Notes under the pieces: model-generated | What the model was told of the DNA's origin: nothing | The model's input: only the letters and a program-made list of their open reading frames with translations | The model's database searches: none | NCBI RefSeq assembly: GCF_004216905.1 | Contig: NZ_SGXJ01000001.1 | Coordinates: 2,604,001 to 2,668,000 of the forward strand | Length of the DNA: 64,000 bases | Origin: Kribbella sp. VKM Ac-2569 | GTDB lineage: Bacteria > Actinomycetota > Actinomycetes > Propionibacteriales > Kribbellaceae | Direction of reading: 5' to 3' | In this document: one piece after another, positions 1 to 8,487 of the stretch | Numbering within the stretch: position 1 is the stretch's first letter | Layout of the letters: every line of letters starts with the position of its first letter | Position numbers and translations under genes: made by a program

Positions 1-536
1 CCGCGTCGATCTCCGACATCACCGCCGCCGCGGGCGTCTCCCGCGGCCTGGTCTCGTACTACTTCGCCACCAAGGAGCAACTGGCCGCCGAGCTCCTGGA
101 CCGCTGGCTGGACGGCATCGCGGGGATCCTGAACATCCAGGGAACTCCGGACGAACGGCTGGCCGGCATCATCGACGGCGCCCTGATGGCGGCCGCGACC
201 ACGCTCCCGATCCAGCGGCTCGCGATCACGCTGATGATGCAGCCGACCACCCACGACGTGTTCGCCCGCGTCGAGCAGGCCAAGTCCGGCCGGTTGTCGC
301 TGGTCGAGGACGCGATCCGCGACGTGTTCGCGGCCCGCGGCGCCACCGACCCGGCCGTCGAGGAGATGTTGCTCAGAGCAACCTTGGAGGGCGTGACCGT
401 CAAACTCGCGATCTACCGCGAGACCTTCCCCCTGGAAGCGATCCGCACCCGCCTGTACGCCGGCTACGACCTGCCCGCGCCGACCGCCCCGCTCCCGGTC
501 CTGTCACCCGCGGTCGACCGCCTGCGCGCCAAATGA
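1..536 (+). CDS. TetR-family transcriptional regulator, 5' truncated by window edge
   Basis: The open frame is read from base 3; 177 residues are visible and the start lies outside the window. The first visible residues are the second half of a TetR helix-turn-helix, with the recognition-helix pattern AAGVSRGLVSYYF followed by KEQL. The rest is an all-helical ligand-binding region of the usual length. It probably represses a nearby gene or its own. Its last 33 bases overlap the convergent monooxygenase gene. The family call is secure; the ligand and target are unknown. Confidence 0.85.
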   Translation, partial: ASISDITAAAGVSRGLVSYYFATKEQLAAELLDRWLDGIAGILNIQGTPDERLAGIIDGALMAAATTLPIQRLAITLMMQPTTHDVFARVEQAKSGRLSLVEDAIRDVFAARGATDPAVEEMLLRATLEGVTVKLAIYRETFPLEAIRTRLYAGYDLPAPTAPLPVLSPAVDRLRAK

Positions 537-1664
537 CCCGGGCGGAGTCCAGTCGAAGATCCGCGTACCGTTCCTGAGCGCGGCCCGCGGCGGGGTGATC
601 CGCAGCATCGCGTTCCGCAACCACTGCCCACGCACCCCGACCTCTGCCCCGGTCCGCCCCATCCACGCCGACCGGCTGACAATCCTCTGCGTACGCCGGT
701 ACCGCTGCGCCTCGTACTCCCGCAGCCCAACCGCCAGCTCGCCCCCGGCCGGGATCACCAGCCCGAGCGTCACCGCGTCCTCGAGCGCCGAGTTCGCACC
801 CTGCCCGAGCGTCGGCAGCATCGGATGCGCCGCATCCCCGATCAACACGGTCCGCCCGATCGTGTACCGCGGCAGCGGCCGGTCCAGCACCCACACGTCG
901 TGCCGGATCACCTCGTCCGTCGTCTCGGTCAGCGCCCGTACGTCGGGGGCCCACGCAGCGAAGTACTCGCGGACCGCTCGCACCTCGTCCCCGATCGGCC
1001 GGCCGCTCGGCATCGCGACGTACCCGTACCAATAGACCTCGTCGGCGCTGATCCGCAGCGCCCCGAACTCGGCGTTCGGCCCCCACGTCATCGCGAACCG
1101 ATCGTCGACCGTGGTGTCCGGTGTCGCCGCACGCCAGCAACTGAAGCCGCTGTAGCGCAAACCCGCGGAAAACAAGGCGTTCCTGGTCGTACTGCGGATC
1201 CCGTCCGCGCCGACCACCAGATCGGCCCGCGCACTGTGCGTCCCGTCCGCCGACTCCCACGTCACCCGGGCCCGCTCACCACCCACGGCCCCCGGTTCGA
1301 CCGCACTGACCCGAGCACCCGTCACCAGGTCGGCGTCCTGCGCGTCGACCAGCGCCTGATGCAGCCGCCGCCGGTGGATCCCGATCATCCCGGTGTCACC
1401 ACCATCAGGTGCCTTGAGCAACCATTTCCCGTCCCACCGCCGGGTCCCGGCCGCGCGTACGTCGTACCCACTCCGCCGGATCCGCTCCGCCGCCCCGAGC
1501 TCCTCGGCCGCCCGCTGCCCGTTGATGGTCACGACAAGCCCCGCGCCGACCTCCCCCAGCTCCGGCGCACTCTCCAACACCCGAACCCGCCACCCGGCCC
1601 GCCCCAACGCCCCGGCAGCGGCCACCCCACCAATCCCGGCCCCGACCACGATCGCCTCATCCAC
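504..1664 (-). CDS. FAD-dependent monooxygenase (aromatic hydroxylase type)
   Basis: The product of 386 residues has the Rossmann motif GAGIGG at residues 8-13, the GADG motif at 152-155 and the GDAAH flavin-binding motif near 276-280, the three signatures of class A flavoprotein monooxygenases. These use NAD(P)H and O2 to hydroxylate or epoxidise small aromatic substrates in the cytoplasm. The GTG start is preceded by a TATGGT hexamer exactly six bases upstream, which suggests a leaderless transcript. The 3' end overlaps the convergent TetR gene, so that regulator is a candidate controller. The substrate cannot be read from sequence. Confidence 0.85.
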   Translation of the reverse strand: MDEAIVVGAGIGGVAAAGALGRAGWRVRVLESAPELGEVGAGLVVTINGQRAAEELGAAERIRRSGYDVRAAGTRRWDGKWLLKAPDGGDTGMIGIHRRRLHQALVDAQDADLVTGARVSAVEPGAVGGERARVTWESADGTHSARADLVVGADGIRSTTRNALFSAGLRYSGFSCWRAATPDTTVDDRFAMTWGPNAEFGALRISADEVYWYGYVAMPSGRPIGDEVRAVREYFAAWAPDVRALTETTDEVIRHDVWVLDRPLPRYTIGRTVLIGDAAHPMLPTLGQGANSALEDAVTLGLVIPAGGELAVGLREYEAQRYRRTQRIVSRSAWMGRTGAEVGVRGQWLRNAMLRITPPRAALRNGTRIFDWTPPGSFGAQAVDRG

Positions 1665-1681
1665 CCACCCACCATAGAAAA

Positions 1682-1740
1682 CCCCGCCTCTCCGGAAACA
1701 AATAGTCGCCAGGCGACCAAGAAGTTCCGGAAAGACGGGG
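1682..1740 (-). terminator. Long hairpin terminator of the asparaginase gene
   Basis: Arms 1682-1696 and 1726-1740 are 15-base inverted repeats with two non-Watson-Crick positions (1687/1735 and 1690/1732). In RNA made from the minus strand both become G-U pairs, so the stem is continuous only for a transcript leaving the asparaginase gene, which ends at 1747. A small inner palindrome (GTCGCC/GGCGAC) sits near the top of the loop. There is no long U tract. Confidence 0.65.
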
Positions 1741-1746
1741 CTGGGG

Positions 1747-2703
1747 TCAGGCGAAGGTCGGGGTGTGCGGGCGGACTGCGCCGACCACGTTGTCTCCGCC
1801 GGTGAGGTCGAAGTGGAGGTGGTTCTCGATCGTGTCGTTCGTGATGCCGAGACGCTGGAGGGTCGCCGCCATCACGACCTTGCGGGCGCGCGGCGTACCG
1901 TCCTCGAGCTTCAGCGCGATACCGGTGCCGTCCGCGAGACCGACGGCGTACACGCCCTCGGCGCCGGCCTTGCAGAACAAGCCGTTGACGGCTCGCATCA
2001 GCTCGGCCTCGTCGCGCGTACTCCCGCTGGCGTACTCGGGGTACGCGCGGAACGCCTGGGCGACCTGACCCTCCTGGGTGTCCGTGGCCGCAGCCGCGAA
2101 CAGGCCGAACGAGCGGGCCAGGCCGGAGAGCGTGAGCGCGAAGATCGGCGCGCCGCAGCCGTCGATCGCGACGTACGAGACTTTCTCGCCCGCCGCGTCC
2201 TCGATCGCGGTGCGGATCTCCTTCTGCAGCGGGTGATCCGGCGTGCGGTAGGTCTCGAGGTCCCAGTCGTTGAGCGTGCTGGTCAGCAGCATCGCGGCGT
2301 GCTTGCCGGAGCAGTTCATCACGATCCGCTCCTTGCCGTGGCCGGCCTTGACCCAGGCGTCCCGGGTGTCGTCGTCCAGCGGGTACGCGACCGGCGTCTG
2401 CAGCGCAGTCTCGTCGAGGCCTGCCGTCGCGAGGATCTGCCGTACGCCGTCCACGTGGAACTGCTCGCCCGAGTGCGACGCACCCGCGAGCGCGAGGAGC
2501 TTGTCGGTCAGGGGGAGGCCGTTGCGGAGCATGCCGAGGGCCTGCATGGGCTTGTTGGACGAGCGCGGGAACATCGGCTGGTCCACGATGCCCGCCGCCC
2601 AGTCGACGGTGCCGTCGGGGTTGGTCACCACGACGGAGCCACGGTGGTGGCCTTCGACGAAGTCGCTACGGACGACGTCGGCCAGGATCACAGGTTCGGT
2701 CAC
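1747..2703 (-). CDS. L-asparaginase II family protein
   Basis: This cytoplasmic enzyme of 318 residues belongs to the asparaginase II (Rhizobium-type) family, which hydrolyses L-asparagine to aspartate and ammonia and is unrelated to E. coli AnsA/AnsB. Family motifs seen are SNKPMQAL near the N-terminus, ASHSGEQFH, NCSGKHAAML and DGCGAPIFALTL. I chose the GTG at 2703 over a longer frame (to 2724) because a TACAGT hexamer lies six bases upstream, the spacing of a leaderless -10 element. It is monocistronic, divergent from the sugar operon, and ends at a strong hairpin. Confidence 0.85.
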   Translation of the reverse strand: MTEPVILADVVRSDFVEGHHRGSVVVTNPDGTVDWAAGIVDQPMFPRSSNKPMQALGMLRNGLPLTDKLLALAGASHSGEQFHVDGVRQILATAGLDETALQTPVAYPLDDDTRDAWVKAGHGKERIVMNCSGKHAAMLLTSTLNDWDLETYRTPDHPLQKEIRTAIEDAAGEKVSYVAIDGCGAPIFALTLSGLARSFGLFAAAATDTQEGQVAQAFRAYPEYASGSTRDEAELMRAVNGLFCKAGAEGVYAVGLADGTGIALKLEDGTPRARKVVMAATLQRLGITNDTIENHLHFDLTGGDNVVGAVRPHTPTFA

Positions 2704-2800
2704 GGCTGAACTGTACAGGTGCAAAACGCCTGGTTGCGAATGATTCGCCTCACAGGCCCGCGCACCGCACCGGAAGCATCGCCGCCGCAGCGGTCACGGT

Positions 2801-2830
2801 TTGGCATTTCGAGGACCTAGGTCTTGCCAA
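2801..2830. promoter_or_regulatory. Palindromic operator candidate upstream of the sugar operon
   Basis: The 198-base divergent region holds a perfect 10-base palindrome GACCTAGGTC (2814-2823) nested in a TTGGCA / TGCCAA inverted repeat (2801-2806 and 2825-2830), about 93 bases before the binding-protein start. The ROK regulator at the end of the operon is the obvious candidate to bind here. This is inference; no consensus for this ROK protein is known to me. Confidence 0.35.
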
Positions 2831-2922
2831 GGGTTATTCCAATGATTAGTTTAACCGGCACCCAAACCCTCAGGGATCAACACAAATCCCCAGGGTTCAA
2901 CACGCACGGGAAGGTCAGCGCG

Positions 2923-4227
2923 ATGGCGATGGACAAGGCGCAGGTTTCGCGTCGGGGATTTCTCGGGATGAGTCTGGCCGCGGGTGTCATCACGCTCACC
3001 GCCTGCGGTTCGGACAGCGACGACAAGGGCAGTACGTCGGGCAACGCCACCGCCGCCAACCTGGTGATGGCGGTGTGGGGCGGAGACGCCGACAAGACGG
3101 CGTACCAGAAGCGGATCGACCTGCTGGTCAAGAAGTTCCCCGAGCTGAAGGTGACGCTCCAGCTGATCCCGGGTGACGGCTACGCGCAGAAGGTCCAGAC
3201 GATGATTGCCGGCGGCAAGGGCCCCGACATCATGCAGGTGGCCGAGAGCGTCAACGTCTACTCGAGCAAGAACCAGCTCCTGCCGCTCGACGACCTGGCG
3301 TCGAAGGCCGGGATCGACCTGGAGAAGCGGTTCGGCTCGATCGGCAAGCTGTACTCCTACCAGGACAAGGTCTACGCGATCCCGGACCGTTCCGGCGCGA
3401 TGATCGTGTACTACAACAAGACGCTCTTCGACGCCAAGGGCATCAAGGCGCCGACCGCGGACTGGACCTGGGACGACGCGCTCAGCGCGTTCAAGGAACT
3501 GACTGTGCCGGGCAAGCAGTGGGGCTACTCCGGCGGCGGCTGGTGGGCCCAGTGGTGGAGCTTCGTGTACCAGAACGGCGGCAAGATCATCGACGACAGC
3601 GGCAAGCCCGCGGTCGCCACCGACGAGGTGATCGAGGCGTTGCAGTGGACCGGCGACCTGGTGTTCAAGCACGGCGTCGTCCCGACCCCGAAGCAGTACG
3701 CCGACATGGGCGCCGACGTCGGCGGTGACGCGGCGTTCGCCAACGGCAAGGTCGCGGTGAACACCACCGGCTTCTGGGCGATCGGCGGTCTGGCCAAGAG
3801 CAAGATCGAGTGGGACATCGCGCCGCTGTGGAAGGGCAAGCAGCAGGCAGTGACCGCGTTCGGCAGCGGCCTGGCGGTCTCCCGGACGGCGAAGAACCCG
3901 GATGCCGCCCTCAAGGCGATCGACTTCTTCACCTCGCCGGAGGCGCAGCAGCAGATCATCGCCACCGGCCAGGACGTTCCGGCCAACATCGAGGTGCAGA
4001 AGAGCCAGGCGTTCCTGAAACCGGCCTGGATGACCAAGCCGGTGAACATGAACGTGTTCGGCGAGTCCAGCGACTTCGTCTACCGGGCGCCGTTCATCCC
4101 GGCCTGGAACGAGATGCAGAAGGCGTTCGACGACGGGCTGGCCGACTTCTGGCTGGGCAAGCAGGACGCGCGGACCGCGCTGACGGCGGTGCAGAAGCGA
4201 CTCGAGTCCATCGTCAAGCCGGCCTGA
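2923..4227 (+). CDS. Sugar ABC transporter substrate-binding lipoprotein
   Basis: The 434-residue product is an extracytoplasmic binding protein of the carbohydrate (CUT1/MalE-like) class. Its N-terminus combines a twin-arginine motif SRRGFLG with a hydrophobic stretch and a lipobox LTAC followed by Gly, so export as a Tat-type lipoprotein is likely. I used the ATG at 2923 because the upstream in-frame TTG would put about 33 extra residues before the signal. The stop codon overlaps the next start (TGATG), giving translational coupling to the permeases. The GH35 gene downstream suggests a galactoside or beta-linked oligosaccharide as ligand. Confidence 0.9.
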   Translation: MAMDKAQVSRRGFLGMSLAAGVITLTACGSDSDDKGSTSGNATAANLVMAVWGGDADKTAYQKRIDLLVKKFPELKVTLQLIPGDGYAQKVQTMIAGGKGPDIMQVAESVNVYSSKNQLLPLDDLASKAGIDLEKRFGSIGKLYSYQDKVYAIPDRSGAMIVYYNKTLFDAKGIKAPTADWTWDDALSAFKELTVPGKQWGYSGGGWWAQWWSFVYQNGGKIIDDSGKPAVATDEVIEALQWTGDLVFKHGVVPTPKQYADMGADVGGDAAFANGKVAVNTTGFWAIGGLAKSKIEWDIAPLWKGKQQAVTAFGSGLAVSRTAKNPDAALKAIDFFTSPEAQQQIIATGQDVPANIEVQKSQAFLKPAWMTKPVNMNVFGESSDFVYRAPFIPAWNEMQKAFDDGLADFWLGKQDARTALTAVQKRLESIVKPA

Positions 4228-5114
4228 TGTCGAAGCTACGCCGCCGCGAGGCGTTGTGGTTCTACCTGTTCGCGTCGCCGTGGATCATCGGGTTCGTCGT
4301 GTTCCTGCTCGGGCCGATGATCGCGTCGATCTACATCTCGCTGACCGACTGGGACTCCTTCACCCCGCCGAAGTTCGTCGGGCTGGAGAACTACACCCGG
4401 CTACTGACCGAGGATCCGGTGTTCTGGAAGGCGTTGTGGAACACGTTCTTCTACGCCGCGATCTCGGTGCCGCTCGGCCTCGGGATCGGCCTGTGGCTGG
4501 CGAACCTGCTGAACAAGCAGGTTCGCCTCCGCAAGGTGTTCCGGACGCTGATCTACCTGCCGACGCTGGTGCCGCTGGTCGCGACGGCGATGATCTTCAA
4601 GATGGTGCTGGCCCCGTCCGGTCCGCTGAACGACGTGCTCGGGGTGTTCAGCATCCCGGGCCCGTCGTGGCTGCTGGAATCGATCTGGGTGAAACCCGCG
4701 CTGATCCTGCTGTCCGTGTGGGGCGCCGGCGGCGCGACCGTCCTGTTGCTCGCGGCCATGAAGGGCATCCCGCGGGAGCTCTACGAAGCGGCCGAGGTCG
4801 ACGGTGCGGGACCGTTCCGGCAGTTCTGGAGTATCACCTTCCCGCAACTGACCCCGATCATCTTCTTCAACCTGATCATGGGGCTGATCGGGGCGTTCCA
4901 GGTCTTCTCCCAGGTCTACATCCTGACCAAGGGCGGGCCGGACAACGCCAGCCAGATGATGGTTCCGCTGCTGTTCAACGAGGCGTTCTCCTTCTACCAC
5001 ATGGGTTACGCGTCGGCGCTCTCGTGGTTGTTGTTCGCCGTCATCCTGGTGTTCACGCTGCTCGCCTTCCGCACCGCCCGGCGCTGGGTGTTCTACGAGA
5101 CCGAGGTGAAGTGA
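4227..5114 (+). CDS. Sugar ABC transporter permease (MalF/UgpA type)
   Basis: A 295-residue inner-membrane permease with about six hydrophobic segments. It carries the cytoplasmic EAA loop (YEAAEVDGAG followed by the conserved FPQLTP) that docks with the ATPase. The ATG overlaps the stop of the binding protein by one base and its own stop overlaps the next permease the same way. No ATPase is encoded in this operon, so it probably shares a genome-wide MsiK-type ATPase, as is common for actinobacterial CUT1 systems. Confidence 0.9.
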   Translation: MSKLRRREALWFYLFASPWIIGFVVFLLGPMIASIYISLTDWDSFTPPKFVGLENYTRLLTEDPVFWKALWNTFFYAAISVPLGLGIGLWLANLLNKQVRLRKVFRTLIYLPTLVPLVATAMIFKMVLAPSGPLNDVLGVFSIPGPSWLLESIWVKPALILLSVWGAGGATVLLLAAMKGIPRELYEAAEVDGAGPFRQFWSITFPQLTPIIFFNLIMGLIGAFQVFSQVYILTKGGPDNASQMMVPLLFNEAFSFYHMGYASALSWLLFAVILVFTLLAFRTARRWVFYETEVK

Positions 5115-6043
5115 TGGCCACCGTTATCTCCGCTGCCGCACCACCGCAGCAGGAACCGGAGCCGGGACCGGAGCGGACTCCGAGCCGCGATCGGGTCATG
5201 GGCGTGTTCCGGGCGACGCCGTTCACCTATGCCACGTTGATCATCGTGTCGGCGGTGCTGTGCGTACCGCTGGTGTTCGTGGTGTCGATCGCGCTGTCCA
5301 GCGACCAGACCGTCAACGCGAACACCTTCACGATCCTTCCCCGCGAGTTCCACTGGGACAACTTCACCCGGGTGTTCAGCACCGACCTTCCGATGCAGCG
5401 GTTCCTGCTGAACTCGGTGATCATCTCGACCGGCGCGGTGATCGGGCAGGTGCTGTCCAGCGGGCTGGTCGGTTACGCGTTCGCACGGTTGCGGGCGCCG
5501 GGCAAGAACGCGCTGTTCATCATCGTGCTGGCGACCATGATGATCCCGGCGCAGATCACGATGATCCCGCAGTTCATCCTGTTCAAGGAACTCGGCTGGG
5601 TGAACACCTTCCTGCCGCTGATCGTGCCGAACTTCTTCTCCAACGCGTTCAACGTCTTCCTGGTCCGGCAGTTCGTGTCCCGGCTGCCGAGCGAGATCGA
5701 CGAGGCCGCGATGGTGGACGGCCTCGGCTTCTTCGGCATCTACCGCCGGATCATGCTGCCGATGCTCAGCCCGGTGCTGATCGCGATCGGGATCTTCACC
5801 CTGACCGCGACCTGGGGCGACTTCATGGGCCCGTTGATCTACCTCAACGACGAGACCAAGATGCCGCTCGCGCTGGGCGTGCAGTACATCACCAGTACGT
5901 CGCAAGCACTGCAGGCACCACCCTGGAACCTGGTGATGGTCGGGTCGATCCTGCTCACCTTGCCGATGATCCTGGTGTACTACCTGGGACAGCGGTACCT
6001 GTACGAGATGGACATCAGCGGCGGGAGTGCGGGGGTCAAGTGA
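5114..6043 (+). CDS. Sugar ABC transporter permease (MalG/UgpE type)
   Basis: The 309-residue partner permease has a Pro/Glu-rich cytoplasmic N-terminus of about 35 residues, six predicted membrane segments and the EAA loop DEAAMVDGLG with IMLPML. It begins on the ATG that overlaps the previous TGA and ends in an overlap with the galactosidase start. It completes the membrane part of the importer. Confidence 0.9.
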   Translation: MATVISAAAPPQQEPEPGPERTPSRDRVMGVFRATPFTYATLIIVSAVLCVPLVFVVSIALSSDQTVNANTFTILPREFHWDNFTRVFSTDLPMQRFLLNSVIISTGAVIGQVLSSGLVGYAFARLRAPGKNALFIIVLATMMIPAQITMIPQFILFKELGWVNTFLPLIVPNFFSNAFNVFLVRQFVSRLPSEIDEAAMVDGLGFFGIYRRIMLPMLSPVLIAIGIFTLTATWGDFMGPLIYLNDETKMPLALGVQYITSTSQALQAPPWNLVMVGSILLTLPMILVYYLGQRYLYEMDISGGSAGVK

Positions 6044-8484
6044 CGGTCGAAATGGACGCGCGAGGGATCCGGATCGATGGTGAACCGCGAGTGCTGTTGT
6101 GCGCGTCGCTGTTCTACTTCCGGTTGCCGGCGGAGCAGTGGCGGGCGCGGCTCGAGCAGGTTCGCCGGTCCGGGTACACGTGTGTCGACGTGTACCTGCC
6201 GTGGAACTTCCACGAGCTCTCCCCCGGCCGCTGGTCGTTCGAGGGACGTCGTGACGTCGCCGCGTTCCTGGATCTCGCGTTCGAACTCGGGCTGCACGTC
6301 ATCGCCCGGCCCGGTCCGTACATCTGCTCGGAGTGGGACGGCGGTGCGCTGCCGGCGTGGCTGGGGCTGGACCCCGCGCTGCGCGTCCGGCAGAACGAGC
6401 CGCGGTTCCTCGCTCAGGTGACGGACTGGTTCGATCAGGTACTGCCGATCCTGGCTGCGCGTCAGTACGGCGCGGGTGGTGCCGTCATCATGGTCCAGTT
6501 GGAGAACGAGCTCGACTTCTTCGACTGCGACGACCGGCCCGGGTACCTCAGCGCCTTGCGTCAACAGGCTCTGAAGCACGGTCTCGACGTACCGCTGGTT
6601 GCTTGCTCCGGGCAAGGAGATCTCTTCGGCGCCACCGGCGACGTGGAGGGCGTCGTACCGGCGTGCAACTTCTACCCTGACGACGACTCGCCGTTCATCG
6701 AGGAAGAGGTACGGCGGTATGCGCGGCTGCTCGCCGATCGGGGGCTGCCGCTGCTGATCACCGAGACGAACCGGCGGCACCGGACGCTGCGGCGGCTGCT
6801 GGCCAGTGGCGCGTCGCTGATCGCGCCGTACCTGCAGTCGTCGGGATGGAACTTCGGTTACACCCCGTCGAGCGGCAACTGGGGCCGGCCCGGGAACTTC
6901 ATGAGCCACGGCTACGACTTCGGTGGATACGTGTCGTCCACAGGAGTGGAGCGGCCGGAGTTCGCGCAGGCGCAGGCGCTGGCCTGGGTGCTGGAGGCGC
7001 TCGGACCACGGCTGGCGTCAGCGACGCTGGGTGAGCCGATCAAGGTGACCACCGACTTTCCGACCAGCTCGTCGCACTCGGTGCTGGAGCTGGAGGGCGG
7101 TGGCCGACTGGTCGCCGTACCGAACCTCGGCGCCGAGGACGGGCAGGCGATCGTCGAAGGGATCCCGGTCGCGGTGGCAGCGGACTCGTGCCCACTGATG
7201 GTGCTCGACCTGCCGCTCGGCGACATCACGCTCCGGCTGGCATCGGCTGACCTGGTGGATACGAAGCAGGGCCTGCTGTTCTGCTCCTCCGTGCCGGTGA
7301 CTGTTGCCATCGGCAACACCACCGAGGAGATCCCGGTCGGGTCGTCGCGGATCGTCGAAGGTGTCGTGGTCACCGTGGAGCCGCCACCGGAGGTCGACGC
7401 CCCCGAGGTCTCCGACGCAGGATCGGTGATCGTCCGGCGACGTACGTCGGCCGCACCCTCGACGCCGGCGGGAACTCACGAGCTCCCGCCGACGCTGGAA
7501 TCTCTCGGCGTCTACCGGGGGCGCGGAACCTACACGACGACCATCGACGAGACCGGCGAGCTGTTGCTCGTGGGCGCCGCCGACATCGTGGAGCTGTCGA
7601 TCGGCGGTCGCGTCCACACGCTGGCGGCCTTCGGTGCGACGGAACGCATCGACGTCGGCGGGGTCACCGGACAGATCCAGGCATCCGTCGAGATCTGGGG
7701 CCACGCGAACTTCGACGACACCCGGCTGCCGTCCCTGCGGCTCGGCGCGCTGCGCGGTCTCGGGTCGCTGTGGAACGTCATCGAGACGCGCGACATCTCC
7801 GCGCTCTGGACGGTCCACGGGCACTGGGCCGGCGACCCGGCTCCGCTGCGGAGCCTGACCGGCTGGAGCAGCACCCGCGTCGGTACGCCGATCACCTACA
7901 CGCGCCACCTCGACACCGAAACGCCGGCGGCCCTGCATCTGGAAGGCGTTCGCGAGCCCGTCTCCGTGACTGTGGACGACGGCCGGCCACTCACCGTCCA
8001 CTCCGAGGACCCGTGGGTGGTTCTGCCCGCGGGGACCAAGCAGATCTCCGTCACTCTTCCGCACAATCCGAGCGGCGGCGGTCTCCGCGCCGAACTGCTC
8101 ACGTTGGCCCCGATCCTCGACTGGACCTGCGCCGTACAGGACGACGAGCTGCTGACCGCGTTCGCGCTCCGCCGCGAGTCCGGACCCGAGATCGAGCTCC
8201 CGCTGACCCTCGAGCCGGGCGAGGAGGCCTGGCTCGACGTGGAGCTTCCAACGTTGGAGAATGGGCTGCTGGTGCGGCCGGAAGGGACTCAGATCCGGAT
8301 CACCGGCTGGGCCGCCGGGGAGTGTCTCGGACGCGTCTGGCTCGGTGACCGGCCGGCGTTCTCCGGCGGCGATCCCGACGTACTGTGGATCCCGCCGGGA
8401 TGGTCCGGGCTGACGCTGCTGGTGCGGGGCGTCGACGGACCGGCCAGGCCGGAGCTTCGTACAGTACGGATCGAGAGCACCTAG
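6040..8484 (+). CDS. Glycoside hydrolase family 35 beta-galactosidase
   Basis: This protein of 814 residues has no obvious signal peptide, so it probably works in the cytoplasm on the imported sugar. The N-terminal TIM barrel shows GH35 hallmarks: the PGPYICSEW segment, the acid/base region VQLENE and the nucleophile region LITETN. About 450 C-terminal residues would be beta-rich accessory domains. The GTG at 6040 overlaps the permease stop by four bases; an ATG four codons later is an alternative. The expected reaction is release of terminal beta-galactose, but linkage preference is not readable. Confidence 0.88.
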   Translation: MTVEMDARGIRIDGEPRVLLCASLFYFRLPAEQWRARLEQVRRSGYTCVDVYLPWNFHELSPGRWSFEGRRDVAAFLDLAFELGLHVIARPGPYICSEWDGGALPAWLGLDPALRVRQNEPRFLAQVTDWFDQVLPILAARQYGAGGAVIMVQLENELDFFDCDDRPGYLSALRQQALKHGLDVPLVACSGQGDLFGATGDVEGVVPACNFYPDDDSPFIEEEVRRYARLLADRGLPLLITETNRRHRTLRRLLASGASLIAPYLQSSGWNFGYTPSSGNWGRPGNFMSHGYDFGGYVSSTGVERPEFAQAQALAWVLEALGPRLASATLGEPIKVTTDFPTSSSHSVLELEGGGRLVAVPNLGAEDGQAIVEGIPVAVAADSCPLMVLDLPLGDITLRLASADLVDTKQGLLFCSSVPVTVAIGNTTEEIPVGSSRIVEGVVVTVEPPPEVDAPEVSDAGSVIVRRRTSAAPSTPAGTHELPPTLESLGVYRGRGTYTTTIDETGELLLVGAADIVELSIGGRVHTLAAFGATERIDVGGVTGQIQASVEIWGHANFDDTRLPSLRLGALRGLGSLWNVIETRDISALWTVHGHWAGDPAPLRSLTGWSSTRVGTPITYTRHLDTETPAALHLEGVREPVSVTVDDGRPLTVHSEDPWVVLPAGTKQISVTLPHNPSGGGLRAELLTLAPILDWTCAVQDDELLTAFALRRESGPEIELPLTLEPGEEAWLDVELPTLENGLLVRPEGTQIRITGWAAGECLGRVWLGDRPAFSGGDPDVLWIPPGWSGLTLLVRGVDGPARPELRTVRIEST

Positions 8485-8487
8485 GGG

